NCBI GenBank assembly: GCA_038496445.1
Contig: JALMLS010000285.1
Span: 62,001-126,000 of the forward strand
DNA from: Trichosphaerium sp. ATCC 40318
Lineage: Eukaryota; Discosea; Flabellinia; Trichosidae
DNA length: 64,000 bases
Direction: 5' to 3'
Under the pieces are notes generated by a model. That model did not search any database and had not been told where the DNA came from. It saw only the letters and a list, made by a program, of their open reading frames with translations. Numbering within the stretch: position 1 is the first letter of the stretch; each line of letters opens with the position of its first letter. The position numbers and the translations under genes were made by a program. Shown here in pieces: positions 48,602 to 60,087 of this stretch.

Positions 48602-49137
48602 ATGTTACGCGTACTTCTTGTGACTTTGGTTGTAGTAACTTACATTAAAAACCAGCGAAATAGAAAGCAAAAAAAACTTGCTTCTTCGCCATTGCACTTA
48701 AGGACTTCTCCAAAACAAATGGTTTTCAATTTTGTAGATTGATAGCAAAGTAGAACAGCAATGAAATACACAGAGTCGCTAGGGTAGAGTGCAAAGAGTG
48801 GCTTAAAAATGGTAAATTGTACAAGCACTACAATGTAGAAGTGATTAAAAGACTGGACAAACTATAGCTGCTTAGCCTCAGTGTATGTCAGGTAATTGAG
48901 ACCCACATCAACACCCATTAAACACAGGTACTTTTGATTAAAAAAAAGCCTGCAGCTAGTTGTACTTTGCCAAAAAAGGACTGCACGTGTGTTTCTCAAA
49001 AGAACTTATTTCATGAAGCTAAAGTAGAAAGCAAAAGGCTGACCTCAATGGTTGCAAAAGTTGCCTTGCCTCACAAGGCGAATATAATACTTTACACAAA
49101 ACAGACTCTAAGTGTCATTCAACAGAAACAGCGTTAA
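48602..49137 (+). CDS. Possible small multi-exon gene, unassigned
   Basis: The frame from 48602 begins MLRVLLVTLVVVTYIKNQRN, a hydrophobic start followed by basic residues, and stops after about 47 codons. Further coding-like pieces lie at 48790-48870 ('VECKEWLKNGKLYKHYNVEV') and 48934-49137 ('AASCTLPKKDCTCVSQKN'). I could not join them with certainty. It may be one small protein with three exons or chance frames. Confidence 0.3.
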
Positions 49138-49177
49138 GTTACTTGTGCTTCAGTTATAAAACGTTATTCCACGCCCA

Positions 49178-50468
49178 ATGACCTCTAAAGGCAGGAAATC
49201 GCCTCAAAAACGTAAGAGTAAGAAACAATTAGTTACAGATGAGAAATACGATGCCATGGTTATTGAGGAAGACGCCGTAAGACAGCGTGAGGAAGCTAAT
49301 ACGTTTGAAGCAAGGCCAAATACGGTTGATCAGTTCGAAAAACTATTATTTACAAATAGTAACTCCAGTTACGTGTGGATGCGGTATGTAGCGTATTTTG
49401 TGGCTCAACAGAACGTGGAACAAGCGAGGAATATTATTCGAAGGTCTTTGAAGGTTCGTACGCCTAAATACGCGTAATAGGCTACTTTCATGGTGTATTC
49501 TCAATTTCGTACGCTAAATTTCCCATAAGAAAATAGCAATGGAGCTAGACGACGAAAAACATAACATGTGGGTCTGTTTTCTCAACTTAGAACTACAATT
49601 TGGAACAGAAGACGACTTACAGGCCGCATATTTACAAGCTTTACGCTATGCAGACAGAAAACGCATTACATTAGATCTAATCCGCATTTATATACGCGCT
49701 GATATGGTAAAGGTACGCGTACAACAATTAATCGTTGTTTCATGGCGGAATAACGTCATTTCATGGTTTTTTGAATCTTTTTTTTTTTTTTTTGACACTT
49801 CCTTAGGAAGCAATCAAACATTATAAAGAACTGTTAAAACATGTCAGAAAGGATTTTGACATCTGGAAGTTTTATGGGGAATTTTTATTTAAACAAAAGC
49901 GTACAGTACAAGCCCGAGATGTACTAACGAATGCACTGCGAGCTATACCTGTGCTGAAAAGTTAGTGAACATTGTAATGATTTTTTATTTATGGTTTTTA
50001 TTTGTAGAAAATGAAATGAAGGTGTTTTGGGCACGTATGGAGTATAAATATGGTGATAAAGAGCGTGGTCGCAGTATGTTTGAAGATATGATATCAGCAC
50101 AACCATCAAGGTTAGATGTATGGTCTTGTTTTATTGATCAAGAGCAAGCAAATGATCCTGCATACACAAGGTACGAAACTGTTTCTTATTTTTTTCGAGT
50201 TTTCTTGCAATTTAAACGACAACCAAACCGTTTGATTTTTATTACCGTGTTAAATCGCCTTTAAATTCACAATTAACAATATTCTAGGATTCTTTTTGAT
50301 CGATGCCTGAGCATGCGTATGTCAATGAAGAAAATGAAATTTATTTTCAAAAAGAACCTGGCTTTTGAGAAGCAACATGGCACTGAAAAATCAATGACAC
50401 GTGTAAAACAACGTGCTAGAGATTATGTAGAATCTAGAGTAAACCAGGAGAGAAATTACGATGAGTAA
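49178..50468 (+). CDS. Rrp5/PDCD11-like HAT-repeat protein (C-terminal module only)
   Basis: Starts MTSKGRKSPQKRKSKKQLVT and then 'NTVDQFEKLLFTNSNSSYVW', which matches the beginning of the Rrp5 C-terminal HAT/TPR region. HAT repeats follow ('WMRYVAYFVAQQNVEQARNI', 'MWVCFLNLELQFGTEDDLQA', 'FDIWKFYGEFLFKQ', 'VFWARMEYKYGDKERGRSMF', 'DVWSCFIDQE'). It ends 'YVESRVNQERNYDE'. In yeast and animals this module is the tail of a large protein with many S1 RNA-binding domains that works in 18S and 5.8S rRNA processing. Here it is a free-standing protein of about 350 residues with a basic, nucleolar-like N-terminus. Five short introns. Confidence 0.78.
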
Positions 50469-50729
50469 TATCTAACATGTAAATAACAATTGAAAAAATA
50501 AAGAAACAAGTAAAAATGAATCAAGTTTCACGCCTTAGTGGTATCATTTGGCGTACTGTACGCCAAAAAAATTAAACTACACAGTGCTGTATGAATTACG
50601 AGCATTCTAGTAAACAAGAACGAAATGACAGAACTACAGCTTGTTTGATGAAAATGGCAATCTTTTTTTTTTTTTTTTCAACATGATACACGCTCATGCC
50701 ATTGCGCTTACCCTTTTGGATCTCAAAAA

Positions 50730-51326
50730 TTAGTTGAGCATTTTTCCTTTGAAGGCTACTTCCCACTCTTGGTAATCTTCTTCTGTAACAACGGGCAAGG
50801 AGAACGCAAGTGGATCCATACCAAGGGACTCAATTGCGTCAAGATCGTCCTAGCAGAGATGTCATTTATGACGTGCAAACAATAAAATCGTCTAGGCTCG
50901 TTGTAGGTTTGCTCGTACCTTGAGGGAAGCGTGTACTTGTTCTGGTTTGAAGCCATAATGACTCCAGTGGTATTTGATTTCGTATAATACTGGTGTGAAG
51001 ATAATTGATGCTATTTGCTTGGCTAACTTCATATCTTGGCCCCATGATCGTACTGCTTTGCATAAAGTGAGGGAAAGCTTTAAAGCTGTATTTTTGACAT
51101 CAATCCCTGTTGTAGGTAGCGGTCTAACGATTTTTTCTAATTCAACAGCCACAGCTTCAATTTTTTGTTTTTCTGGCGCTTTATCTTTTAAAACTTCATT
51201 TGTAGCCACTACAAGTATTTCCTTCAAAAATCTTTCTAGTTCGTTTACATTTACAGCTTTTTTCTTGTTGTTATTGTTGTTTGATCGGTTGTTCTTGCCT
51301 TTGCGCTTGTTACGACGTCTACTCAT
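50730..51326 (-). CDS. Helical protein of unknown function with basic N-terminus
   Basis: The start MSRRRNKRKGKNNRSNNNNN is very basic and Asn-rich, as in nuclear or nucleolar proteins. A helical body follows ('LERFLKEILVVATNEVLKDK', 'VAVELEKIVRPL', 'LSLTLCKAVRSWGQDMKLAK', 'FTPVLYEIKYHWSHYGF'). One intron (about 50849-50920) joins 'VHASLK' to 'DDLDAIESLGMDPLAF', and the protein ends 'EDYQEWEVAFKGKMLN'. I do not recognise the family. It is divergent from the Sar1 gene with 94 bp between starts, a spacing that may mean a shared promoter. Confidence 0.6.
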
Positions 51327-51420
51327 AGTGATGCAGAGATGGTCTTTTTTGTACTTGGCTTAATTGACCAGCTTAAAGACTGCCAGAAGTGTCACAATTT
51401 AACGCCAATGCGCCAACAAC

Positions 51421-52346
51421 ATGTCTTTTTTAGTTAATTGGTTTTGGGATTTATTGTACGGGCTTGGAGTATTTCAAAAGGAAGCCACAATACTTCTCTT
51501 AGGTACCATTTACCTCACGTTAACGCAAAAGCGTATTTAAAGTTTGAAACACTAATATGTAATTTGTAGGCTTGGATAACGCCGGAAAAACGACTCTACT
51601 GTATCCTTTCGTATTTTAATGGCGTCACAACAGCATTTTTCGTTAACCTGCAACGTCACAAACTAAAGTCTGGTAAAATACGCCTTTTTATACCAACACA
51701 GCGTGCGCAAGTGGAAAAAGTGACAGTTGGTAATGTAACATTTCATGCTTGGGATTTAGGAGGTCGCCTAAAATTGATCTTATGCCACCTCACATTAACG
51801 TAGGACATGAAACAGTGCGTAATATATGGCAAGATTACTACCCAGAAGCAGATGCCATTGTATTTGTAGTTGATAGGTGAGAATTTAATATTTCTGTCAT
51901 TTTTGTTGTATTTCTGACAATGTAGCTAGCGCTGATCCTTCTCGCATGGCCGAAGCTAAAAAAGTACGTATACATAGTCTCATTGTTGCTCTTATATAAG
52001 TCGTAGGAAATTTTTTATTTACTGGATGATGGTACGTTTGATTTATTGAACCTTTAAACACGTGCCTAAAAGTGGAGTTATCCAGAACACCTAGCAGAAT
52101 GTATCTTTTTGGTTCTAGCCAATAAATCAGATAAAAGAACTGCTATGTCTCGCTTACAGGTAATCGCTTCATTGGGATTAGAAGATTTCGAGCTTGGCGA
52201 TTCTCCTGGAGCTCAAGATGATATTGAAGTACTACAATCAAGCTTTCGTTTTGGGTTTACTCTAAGCACTTTAGGTGTTTCCTTGCTCACTGATAGACGG
52301 AACAGGATACCTTGATGCCTTTCGCTGGCTCAGTAAAAACCTGTAA
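51421..52346 (+). CDS. SAR1: Sar1 GTPase (COPII coat)
   Basis: The N-terminus MSFLVNWFWDLLYGLGVFQK is the amphipathic Sar1 membrane helix. The P-loop reads 'LLLGLDNAGKTTLL'; later motifs are 'AWDLGGHETVRNIW', 'DYYPEADAIVFVVDSADP', 'VLANKSD' and the end 'GTGYLDAFRWLSKNL'. Sar1 recruits the COPII coat to ER exit sites. The intron after 'GKTTLL' (from 51601) starts GTATCCTTT, a U12-type donor, and has TTCGTTAAC, a U12-like branch site, near its end. By homology the next exon reads 'HKLKSGKIRLFIPT', but no AG or AC acceptor gives that frame exactly. A second junction near 52075 is also off by one base. Assembly error or decay are both possible. Confidence 0.85.
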
Positions 52347-52514
52347 CTGGAACAAGGTTATCTATTTTTTCGCCCGTCAAGGTTACCTCCAATTAAATGT
52401 ATAGTATCACTTACGAAGTAAATTTTTTTCTGGAAGTACTTAGTACTTAGTTCAATAATTACCTTACTTAGCGTTGACACATTTCCTAAAACATCTAACA
52501 CCCATAAAAACGCC

Positions 52515-53445
52515 ATGGTACTTCGTGTTTTTGCAGCTACGGCATTATTTTGCAAGTTTATGGGCAAGAAACCAAAAACGATTCCTCTCTTCCTTCTATC
52601 CTTTGGAGGCCTTGTAGGTATTTCATATTACTTCCTACTGCTGTACATCGATCCGCTTTGTCGAGCACATACGTACGAAAACAGTTTTGCGCTAGTTCAT
52701 ACCTTTTTAATGCTATTGCGTTACCGAATAAACAATCGAATTCCTTTTTGTGTTTAACCCTCATTTAGTAAATGCCAACATCTTGCATACTCTGTCACTG
52801 CAAATGTGGGTATTTATATCTGGTTCGCTATAAACATGATTTTAATTCTAGTATCATGGTATGTGTCACCTTTTCGCCGACATTCTGACCTTAAACTTTT
52901 TTTTCGCTTATGACGTTTAGGAAAACGAGTGCACCAAAATGTAAGCTATTCACCTTGTGTTTATTTTATACCATAAGAAAGACTTTACTTTTTTTATTCA
53001 ATTTGTGAATTAACCTTGTCTTGCTGTAGTTATACGTGTAATGCTTTATGCTGTTCAATACCTCCTACTTGCTGTGTCCATTGGAGTATTTGGCGTATCT
53101 GGTAGCTTCGCAAGGTATTGCTTTGAGAATACAAAATGTTTGAGGAAAAGGTATGACGTTAACGTCAAATGTCAAAATGTTGACACATTTTGTTTTAGTT
53201 TAGGTCTATTTTGCTTAGGTGAAGCGTCATGGGGTATATTTACAATAACATTACTTATCGTTACAGCATTCTTGCTTCACCACAAAGGACCAGTTGAGCG
53301 ATTTTTGAAAGGAACACCTAGAGTTGCACCAAATGGACCAAATATTATCACTACGCATAAATTCTCTCACCCGGATATTGCTAGTGATGAAGAGACAGAT
53401 ATTGAAGGAGAACTGGGTATTAGCGTTGCTCTTCAAGAGATATAA
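52515..53445 (+). CDS. Multi-pass membrane protein of unknown function
   Basis: Starts MVLRVFAATALFCKFMGKKP. Hydrophobic segments are visible in 'TIPLFLLSFGGL', 'ANVGIYIWFAINMILILVSW', 'IRVMLYAVQYLLLAVSIGVF' and 'WGIFTITLLIVTAFLLHHKG'. A cytoplasmic-looking acidic tail ends 'ISVALQEI'. Introns lie at about 52616-52760, 52859-52920 and 52940-53029. At least four, perhaps seven, helices; the layout resembles a small receptor or transporter but shows no signature I know. It runs in the same direction as Sar1, 170 bp downstream. Confidence 0.55.
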
Positions 53446-53909
53446 GAAATTACTAAATAAGTAAAACAACGAAGAGCTCTGTAGCAATAAAGTACTTAGT
53501 TTTAATCGCGCAATAATATTTACGATTTGTTGGCTGTTAGCAAGCCACAGGCAACCTCAATGTGTTCTATCACCCTACACAGCTAAGCACTAGTGTTTGA
53601 ACGATTTAGTTTGGATGTGCGGTTATGAAATTGAAACGTACTCAACTACATCCTAGAGCGACGAGCAATTAATATAAACACTACGCAGTATACTACCTTT
53701 TTTGTAAAAAGCGAATAAAAACAAATATTGCTATTAGTTGCACGCGTTTCCGAAACGAGTTACGCGAGAGGTGTTTAATGACGCAACCCGAAACTAAAGA
53801 GGTTAAGGCTTGACTTACTAAAAAACGACTTTAATCTCAATAAGACATCACACCTTTTCTATAGTCATAGTTTTGCGCTTGGCACTACTCTCACTACTTG
53901 CCAAATAAA
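53446..53909. other. Intergenic, nothing recognised
   Basis: About 460 bp, AT-rich, with short runs only. It is the upstream region of the PA-domain receptor gene. No repeat or RNA gene seen. Confidence 0.5.
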
Positions 53910-56340
53910 ATGCGGCTACTGGTACGTATTCTACAGTTTGTACCGAACCAATACGCGTAGGAGACTCTAGAACTGCTTCTTTTAACAATTACTGTGGTCT
54001 CAAGTTTGGAAGTAATTTTGCCGGTCAGCGAAGCAGCTAATTACACCCATGCAAACTACTGGCGTATGAAATATCAAGGATGGTCGCGGTTTGAAGGTAT
54101 TTAGTGACAGCAATAAGATTTGGTTTTTTTTTTCAATTTTGACATGTAAAAAACAGGACGACTGGTAGACGCAGATGTTAGCTCTAGTGATATTAGTGGC
54201 AACATAGCGTTACATGAGGACAGCAACACTTTCACATCAAATATAGCGAATGATTTGATAAAGCGAGGTGCCGCTGCTATTGTATTTATTGATGACTTTT
54301 CCGGTACAGTTTTCGCTAAAACTCCGTCCGTTCGCGTTATTTACTTTGTGTACTTAGATACGCCTGGTTTGTTCGGTGAGAACTTGGGCGCTCAAATACC
54401 AATAATAGGAGTTGGTAGAAGCGTTGGCAAGATATTAAAGGTGCTTATTGTCAAGTATATTGTTTTTGTAAACTGGCGTTATCTAACTAAAACTAAAAAG
54501 GATATTATTGCTTCTAATGACTCTACATTGATTCGTGTATCACAAGATGAAGGAAAAAATGAATTCCTAGATGTTTGTAATTACACAGTATGGCTATGGG
54601 CTGCACTCGCTCTTTTTGTATACTTTGATACTTGCTTGGCGTCTTGGCGACTATACGTACGTAAAGAGATTAAAACAGTTCCTAAAAAAGAGGAGAAGAA
54701 AAAGGAAAAAAGTCAACCAAATCTGTCTATTTTGTGTTATTGGTGACGTCGACAATGGAATGTCCTTAACCTGTCATTTAGAAATTTGTAAAGAGATTTG
54801 GTTTTGAATTTTCTGTAGCTCAGATTTGTCTATCACTCGAGATATTAGCTGGTTTTCGTACGTCTTAGAAGGTGCTTTTTATTGTTTACTTATCTTGGAG
54901 ATTAGTTCGCTTCATTTTTTTTGCAATTGATCCTCCTCTGTACTGCCGAAATATTTTCCATAGATTTGCATCACAACTGCTGTTAACTATAACAATGCCA
55001 ATATCATTAGCAACAACACTACTTATAACATTCTTTTGGTACCAGATTTCAAATAATTTATTTGTTTTTACTAACTTTTTTTTAAAAGGTTTGAATTAAT
55101 GTCCAAGGCTAAGATCAGGGGGACTATGCCTATGCTTGTTCAATACAAACTTCCTTATATATTTCTAATAGCATTTATTACTATTCTTGAGTTTGCACAT
55201 AGTTTCATACGCGCATTTCAATTATCAATTCGGGTACAACTTTTTTTCTCGTTTTTTTGATAATTTTTTTTGTTTTGCAAAGACTTGATATTGTATACGG
55301 CGGCTTTTCAGTTATTTCTCTTTTCTGATATAGTTGAAGTTTTATATGCATTCTTAGTACTCACAATTTTTACTCAGATATTAGAAAACATCATAGAACG
55401 TCAACATCATGATATTTTTTTTTCCAACAAAATTCACTTTATAAAATACTAACGTAGTTATTTTTCTTAGTTGCTAGCGGTGCTACAAACAGGATTTTAT
55501 TTATTAACAACACTACTGATTACAATATTCTTCTTTGTCTGTGCTATAAGGATATTTAGAAGACTGAATAAAGCAAGAAAACTGACATCAGCCAAGTCAC
55601 GAAAAACTTTGTACAAAGTACGTAAAAGAATAATCTTCTTTTTTTTCATCGAATTTTCACGTCATCGTCAATTGATTAAAACGTTTTTTATTCTGAACGA
55701 TTTTTTTTATTTTCTATCAATGCAATATCCAGAAAATAAGATATTACAACATTGCAAAGCGATGTTCTATTATCAAAACGTTTTGTTGAAAACACAGCGT
55801 AAAAAGAAATCCAAGGAAATAACAACAAAAAACCTGTTACTGACACGTGTGTTAGACAACATTGCTTATATTCGGAAGTGGTATTGGTAACCTTGTATTA
55901 ATATTAGCAAGCTGTTTACCACTTACACAATTTTTTACAACACCCATTGGCTTCCAAGTAACATGGTACGTAAAACAACAACATACATATTGTTTTTCTT
56001 TATTCTCAACAAAACAAACAACAATTTCTTTTCAAATATACCCGTGTAACACATAGTAAAACTTCGTGCATTATCTCGGACTGTGTGCCCGGAGGCAAAA
56101 TCATCTTCCGGACTTACGAAAGCGAGCATAATTCCGTACTCACGTTATTATAACAGGCTTCTTATCTACGTATCTCTCACTGTTGTGAGTACTACGCAAA
56201 TTCTTGCATTTTCTGTTCCACCAAAGGATAAGCGTGGTTCAATCCAAAAGAGACCAAAAACTGCAAAAACTGTATCAGATAACTCAGGAAAAAGCTCACC
56301 GAAGGGTGTTGAACTATCAACATTGGAGGAAATGATATAA
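53910..56340 (+). CDS. PA-domain-like multi-helix receptor-type membrane protein
   Basis: Signal peptide MRLLETLELLLLTITVVSSL, split by an intron after MRLL. The ectodomain looks like a protease-associated (PA) domain: 'ANDLIKRGAAAIVFIDDFSG', then 'IPIIGVGRSVGKIL'. Seven or so hydrophobic segments follow, among them 'YTVWLWAALALFVYFDTCLA', 'QICLSLEILAG' with 'LVRFIFFAIDPPLY', 'TMPISLATTLLITFFWYQ', 'QYKLPYIFLIAFITILEFAH' and 'LAVLQTGFYLLTTLLITIFF'. The tail ends 'KGVELSTLEEMI'. Similar PA-plus-multi-helix proteins occur in amoebae as far as I recall, without known ligands. No RING domain or aspartyl-protease motif is present, which excludes RNF13 and SPPL types. About eleven introns. Confidence 0.6.
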
Positions 56341-57176
56341 CTCAACAACAAGAAAAAGAAAAAAAAAAAGTACTCAACGTACTTGTACAATAACTGGAAA
56401 TAATGTATGTAACTATGACAAAGGGAATATAAAAACCCGCATGTAAAACATCAACAAACGTTTTACAACCTTTTTTTTTTATTTTGACACGTGATAAGCG
56501 TAATAAAATAGTGCTTTGACAAAAAAGTACCAAAAAACCGTTGAAACATTTCGTGGTATAGCACTGTAGTTTCTGTATGCGTCTGAAGTTTCGGAACAAT
56601 TACAAAAACCCGAACTAGGGATCACGTAGTGTTTAGTTAAAGTACAAATTTCGCCAACGGAGTTCAAGGGGATGACGTCACGCTGATTGACAGCGTCTTT
56701 GAAGTGTCTTTCAAAACTCTTGAAAATTACCTAAGATGCTACTAAGCCAAATTAGTTTAAAAACGCGTACCACTGTATATGTAACGACAGGGACAAGTGT
56801 ATGCACCTACTGTATTCTCTCCCACTACGGCAAGTTTTTTGTAAATTCCGTTATTCATAACTGCAGTTCTGTGTGCTTTTGAGTAAAGCACGCTATATTA
56901 CGGAGAGGTACACAGCTCTATGAACTTAAAACTGTTGCCTCATAAAATAACACTGTGTATTCTCTTCTACACCACTGCAGTTGTGTAGGTTTGCCGTTGG
57001 TGTATCCCAAACAGTAGTTGAAGGAAGCGGGCTTTCTTTTTTTCTCTTCGAAAAAACGTTATTATCATTTTACAAACTTCAACAACGTGGATAGCTTGAA
57101 AAGGATGGAGTCCAGCTTTAAAGCGATATGTTCGTCATAAACTACGTGTATTTCTTTTTTGTGCCATAGAGCCAAA
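56341..57176. other. Intergenic, nothing recognised
   Basis: About 835 bp with poly-A/poly-T runs and one CACGTG site at 56488-56493. Short frames here have no coding character. Confidence 0.5.
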
Positions 57177-57829
57177 ATGGATCAATGCACCGTGACGAGG
57201 TACTAGCTAGCGAGATTAAGCCTGTTCCAAAATCCGATTTAACTAGGTGCCGTTGTTTCAAGTCATGTGCACTTTGTCATTACAGAACTCCCACGAATGA
57301 GCACGCCTCAAAAGGGCCTCAGTCAGTACTTACTACATTTTAAAGTACCCAAGCAGGTAGGTTATATTATCTAAAAAGCGCTAACAGCACATATAGGCAC
57401 TTCTGAAGAGCAAATTTAATGATGCAACCTTTAAAACATACCCACTGTTCTCAATGTTCCGCAGCAGCAATGGTAAAGGCGTAGGTACTACAGAGGTGTA
57501 AAACTTACTGGTAACCGTCACGTTTAGATAATTCTGACGCCCATGAACATCAACAGAACTTTGACGAACAGCTAGTAGAGTTCAAAGCGCTGGTTTCGCA
57601 ATTATCAGTTTACAGCAAAACAAAAACATTACTCCTACAATTTGAAGCCTCTGAAACACACACACTCGTTATCACCCCTGGTACTGAGATGCGAGTAAGC
57701 TCTAAACCTAGAAGGGCACTACAACAAATGAACAAGGTATCGTCCTATGGCGTGTCTAAGAGGAGGCCACGCCGAAAGATGCATTTAAACTATCTTATGA
57801 CGACAGAAAAAAAAACAATAACAAACTAA
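57177..57829 (+). CDS. Protein of unknown function, several short exons
   Basis: Exon 1 (MDQCTVTR) is followed by an intron and a frame with 'VHFVITELPRMSTPQKGL' and 'SQYLLHFKVPKQ'. Later exons give 'LLKSKFNDATFKTYPLFSMF', 'HEHQQNFDEQLVEFKALVSQ' and 'LLQFEASETHTLVITPGTEM', with a basic end 'GVSKRRPRRKMHLNYLM'. The mix of a conserved-looking core and a basic tail suggests a nuclear protein. No domain is recognised, and the first two exon joins are uncertain. Confidence 0.45.
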
Positions 57830-58209
57830 AATGCTGTTCGAACACAACCTGCTTTCATTTTATTTTTCCAGGCTAGCATCACACCCTGCTCACTCTTTTC
57901 ATATCTTTTTAACGTAGTAGAATCGTTACACACCAAAAAAAATGGACACCAGTTTTATCTTTTTCGTTCGAGTTTAAAAAACGACCCACGTGATTAAACC
58001 CTGATCGTTGACACGTGTGTTGGTGCTTTCCGCGGATAATCCGGAGAGTTTTCATGAAGGTAAGTGGTTGACCAAGAGAATTGAGCAAAGTTAAACGCAT
58101 GTAAAAGTCACGTGTTGAGGAACGGTTAATGCATGAAACGGTTTTTTTAGGGTAAACCTGTTTATTATTTTTTTTCGCTTTTTGTTAGTGGAAGCTTAAA
58201 AAAAAATCA

Positions 58210-58365
58210 ATGACACTTCATGCACAACTACGTAATTTATTCAAGAGTGCAACTAAAACACATTTTAGACGAATAAACGAGAAGACCACCATTCATTACA
58301 ATAGTCAATACGGCTTGAGAGCTACTTCGAGACACATTAGAAAAAAAATGGAAGAAGTAGAATAA
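58210..58365 (+). CDS. Possible 51-aa basic protein
   Basis: A short intact frame starting MTLHAQLRNLFKSATKTHFR and ending HIRKKMEEVE. It is basic and helical, with spacing slightly like LYR-type mitochondrial assembly factors, but the LYR motif itself is missing. It may be a small mitochondrial protein or a chance frame. Confidence 0.35.
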   Translation: MTLHAQLRNLFKSATKTHFRRINEKTTIHYNSQYGLRATSRHIRKKMEEVE

Positions 58366-58505
58366 TTTCGCTACAAACTAGTTGAACTCGTTTTGCATGG
58401 AACCTTTCAACGCTCTAAAATACCCTACGAGTGGCTACACAACGCACAGATTAGCTTCTATTCTACGAAGAGACTTTTTTGCTTCTATAGCCAAATTATA
58501 GGTCA

Positions 58506-58703
58506 TTAGCTTGCTCTATGTTGTACCCTCGCTGTACTGTTCTTAGGTGTACATACGAGACATAGCAAAAATGTTCCTTGAATAACTTTGTCTAGAATCA
58601 GTAAAATACGTACCGCAGCCGAGCAAAGATAAGACGTGAGGTACTTTGATTCAAATTCTGTTGTTTTAAAGTCCCTTTTACAAACATGCCTGAGATGCTC
58701 CAT
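58506..58703 (-). CDS. Possible small two-exon protein
   Basis: Exon 1 reads MEHLRHVCKRDFKTTEFESK then 'YLTSYLCSAA'. A GTACGT..CCTAAG intron joins it to 'NSTARVQHRAS' and a stop. The good donor is the main support; the product is only about 41 residues and has no known relatives that I can name. It may be the 3' end of a longer gene. Confidence 0.3.
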   Translation of the reverse strand: MEHLRHVCKRDFKTTEFESKYLTSYLCSAAVRILLILDKVIQGTFLLCLVCTPKNSTARVQHRAS

Positions 58704-60087
58704 AATGATAGCCTTGATCTAATAAAGCTCGTACAGCGTTTGGTACAAACCAATTACGGTGTCATGAGCGAGTAACAGTCCCTGCTTGGTAAGAATAAAA
58801 GTAGTTTTTGGTTTTATTTCAGTATCCATGCTTCACTATGCGGTCGTCATCTACGAACTTGTACGGCGAATTCAGTGTTTGTGAATGCTAAAATCTTAAA
58901 GCAAACAACTGCTTTTTTTCAATTCAAGTGCCTACTGGTTAGAAGAGACCTTTTGTTTGATAAAACAAACTTGCAAAGTAGTCAAACACTATATTTTTAA
59001 TAGTCACTCTAGGTTCCCATCTTGAACCCCAGCGTTGAGAGAACGCCAAGAGTTATCAATAGATGTTTCGAATTAACACTACAACCTAAAAACAAAGTCC
59101 TTTACCTTGGCGTTAGGTACCACACAAAAACGTGATATATAAAACAAGCATTTTATCCACAGTGTTTTCATAAATTCTAACTTCCTGCTCTGTGCACTGT
59201 GTAATATGGACAACGTATAAACACTGAAGTGTTCTACAAACATGGGATAACGTTTAACGCATCGGTCTTCTATTTGGTTGAAAACCAAGTCAACTTGTTT
59301 TATTTTTACTTATTACAGCGACACGTGACCATTTAGCGATATTTACGGCGTACCAGGTCTTGAAGGGGTCTTAAAACAAAAGTATTCATAAAAGGGTATT
59401 TTCAACTACGTGTGCGCACTGTTAGCGAAAAATCAGCGACTGCGGTAGTTGTAAGAGTATTGTGTCAAACAGTGTTTTGTCACATTTTCTATGTGTCAAA
59501 ATATTACGAACAGATTTCGTGCTTGGCACGTCACCTCGCGGACATGAACAATTTGATTCGACTTGCCAACTTTTATCCAATGATGTCACTTCATACAACT
59601 ATCGATAGCCGCCCTTAATGAAACTAATCATCCATTCTCAGTGCTCCAATAAGACCGTGATAAAATTCTCTGTGATAATCAAAGTTATCAAACCTACCTG
59701 CTTTCTCATTAATGTAGTTCCTGTTATTTCGATGAAATTAAAGTGCTTGACAAAGCCAAAGGGATAACGTAAGAAGCAAGGGAATTCCAACTAACGCCAG
59801 CCACCCACTGAGTTAATTTAGCATACCACTGCCAAAAATCGGCTGCATAACTGTTTTCGATACGTATGAGCACCATTGATAGCCTGTTGACTCGCTAGAA
59901 AAAAGAAAAAAAAAGAAAAACGAATGTCGCTTCGTTTTGTGTTAAGTTACACTGAAATACAGTTAATTCAATAGACGACCACTACCTATTGCATATAATT
60001 ACATACCGCTAATTTGACTCGAATTTGAGGCCTTTTGACTACATATTCGTTTTCACGTGCCTAAAACCTTTGTTATTCGCCAAGAAA

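Larger units (their letters stand above)
57830..60087. other. Gene-poor stretch rich in CACGTG sites
   Basis: Apart from two possible small genes (58210-58365 and 58506-58703) no convincing coding sequence is seen in 2.2 kb. CACGTG occurs at 57987, 58012, 58109, 59321 and 60054. Long A and T runs are common. Open frames at 59079-59288 (minus) and 59412-59618 (plus) look like chance. Confidence 0.45.

Noticed and set aside
59079-59618. Open frames on both strands in the gene-poor stretch
   Set aside because: No splice logic, domain or biased composition; lengths are as expected by chance.
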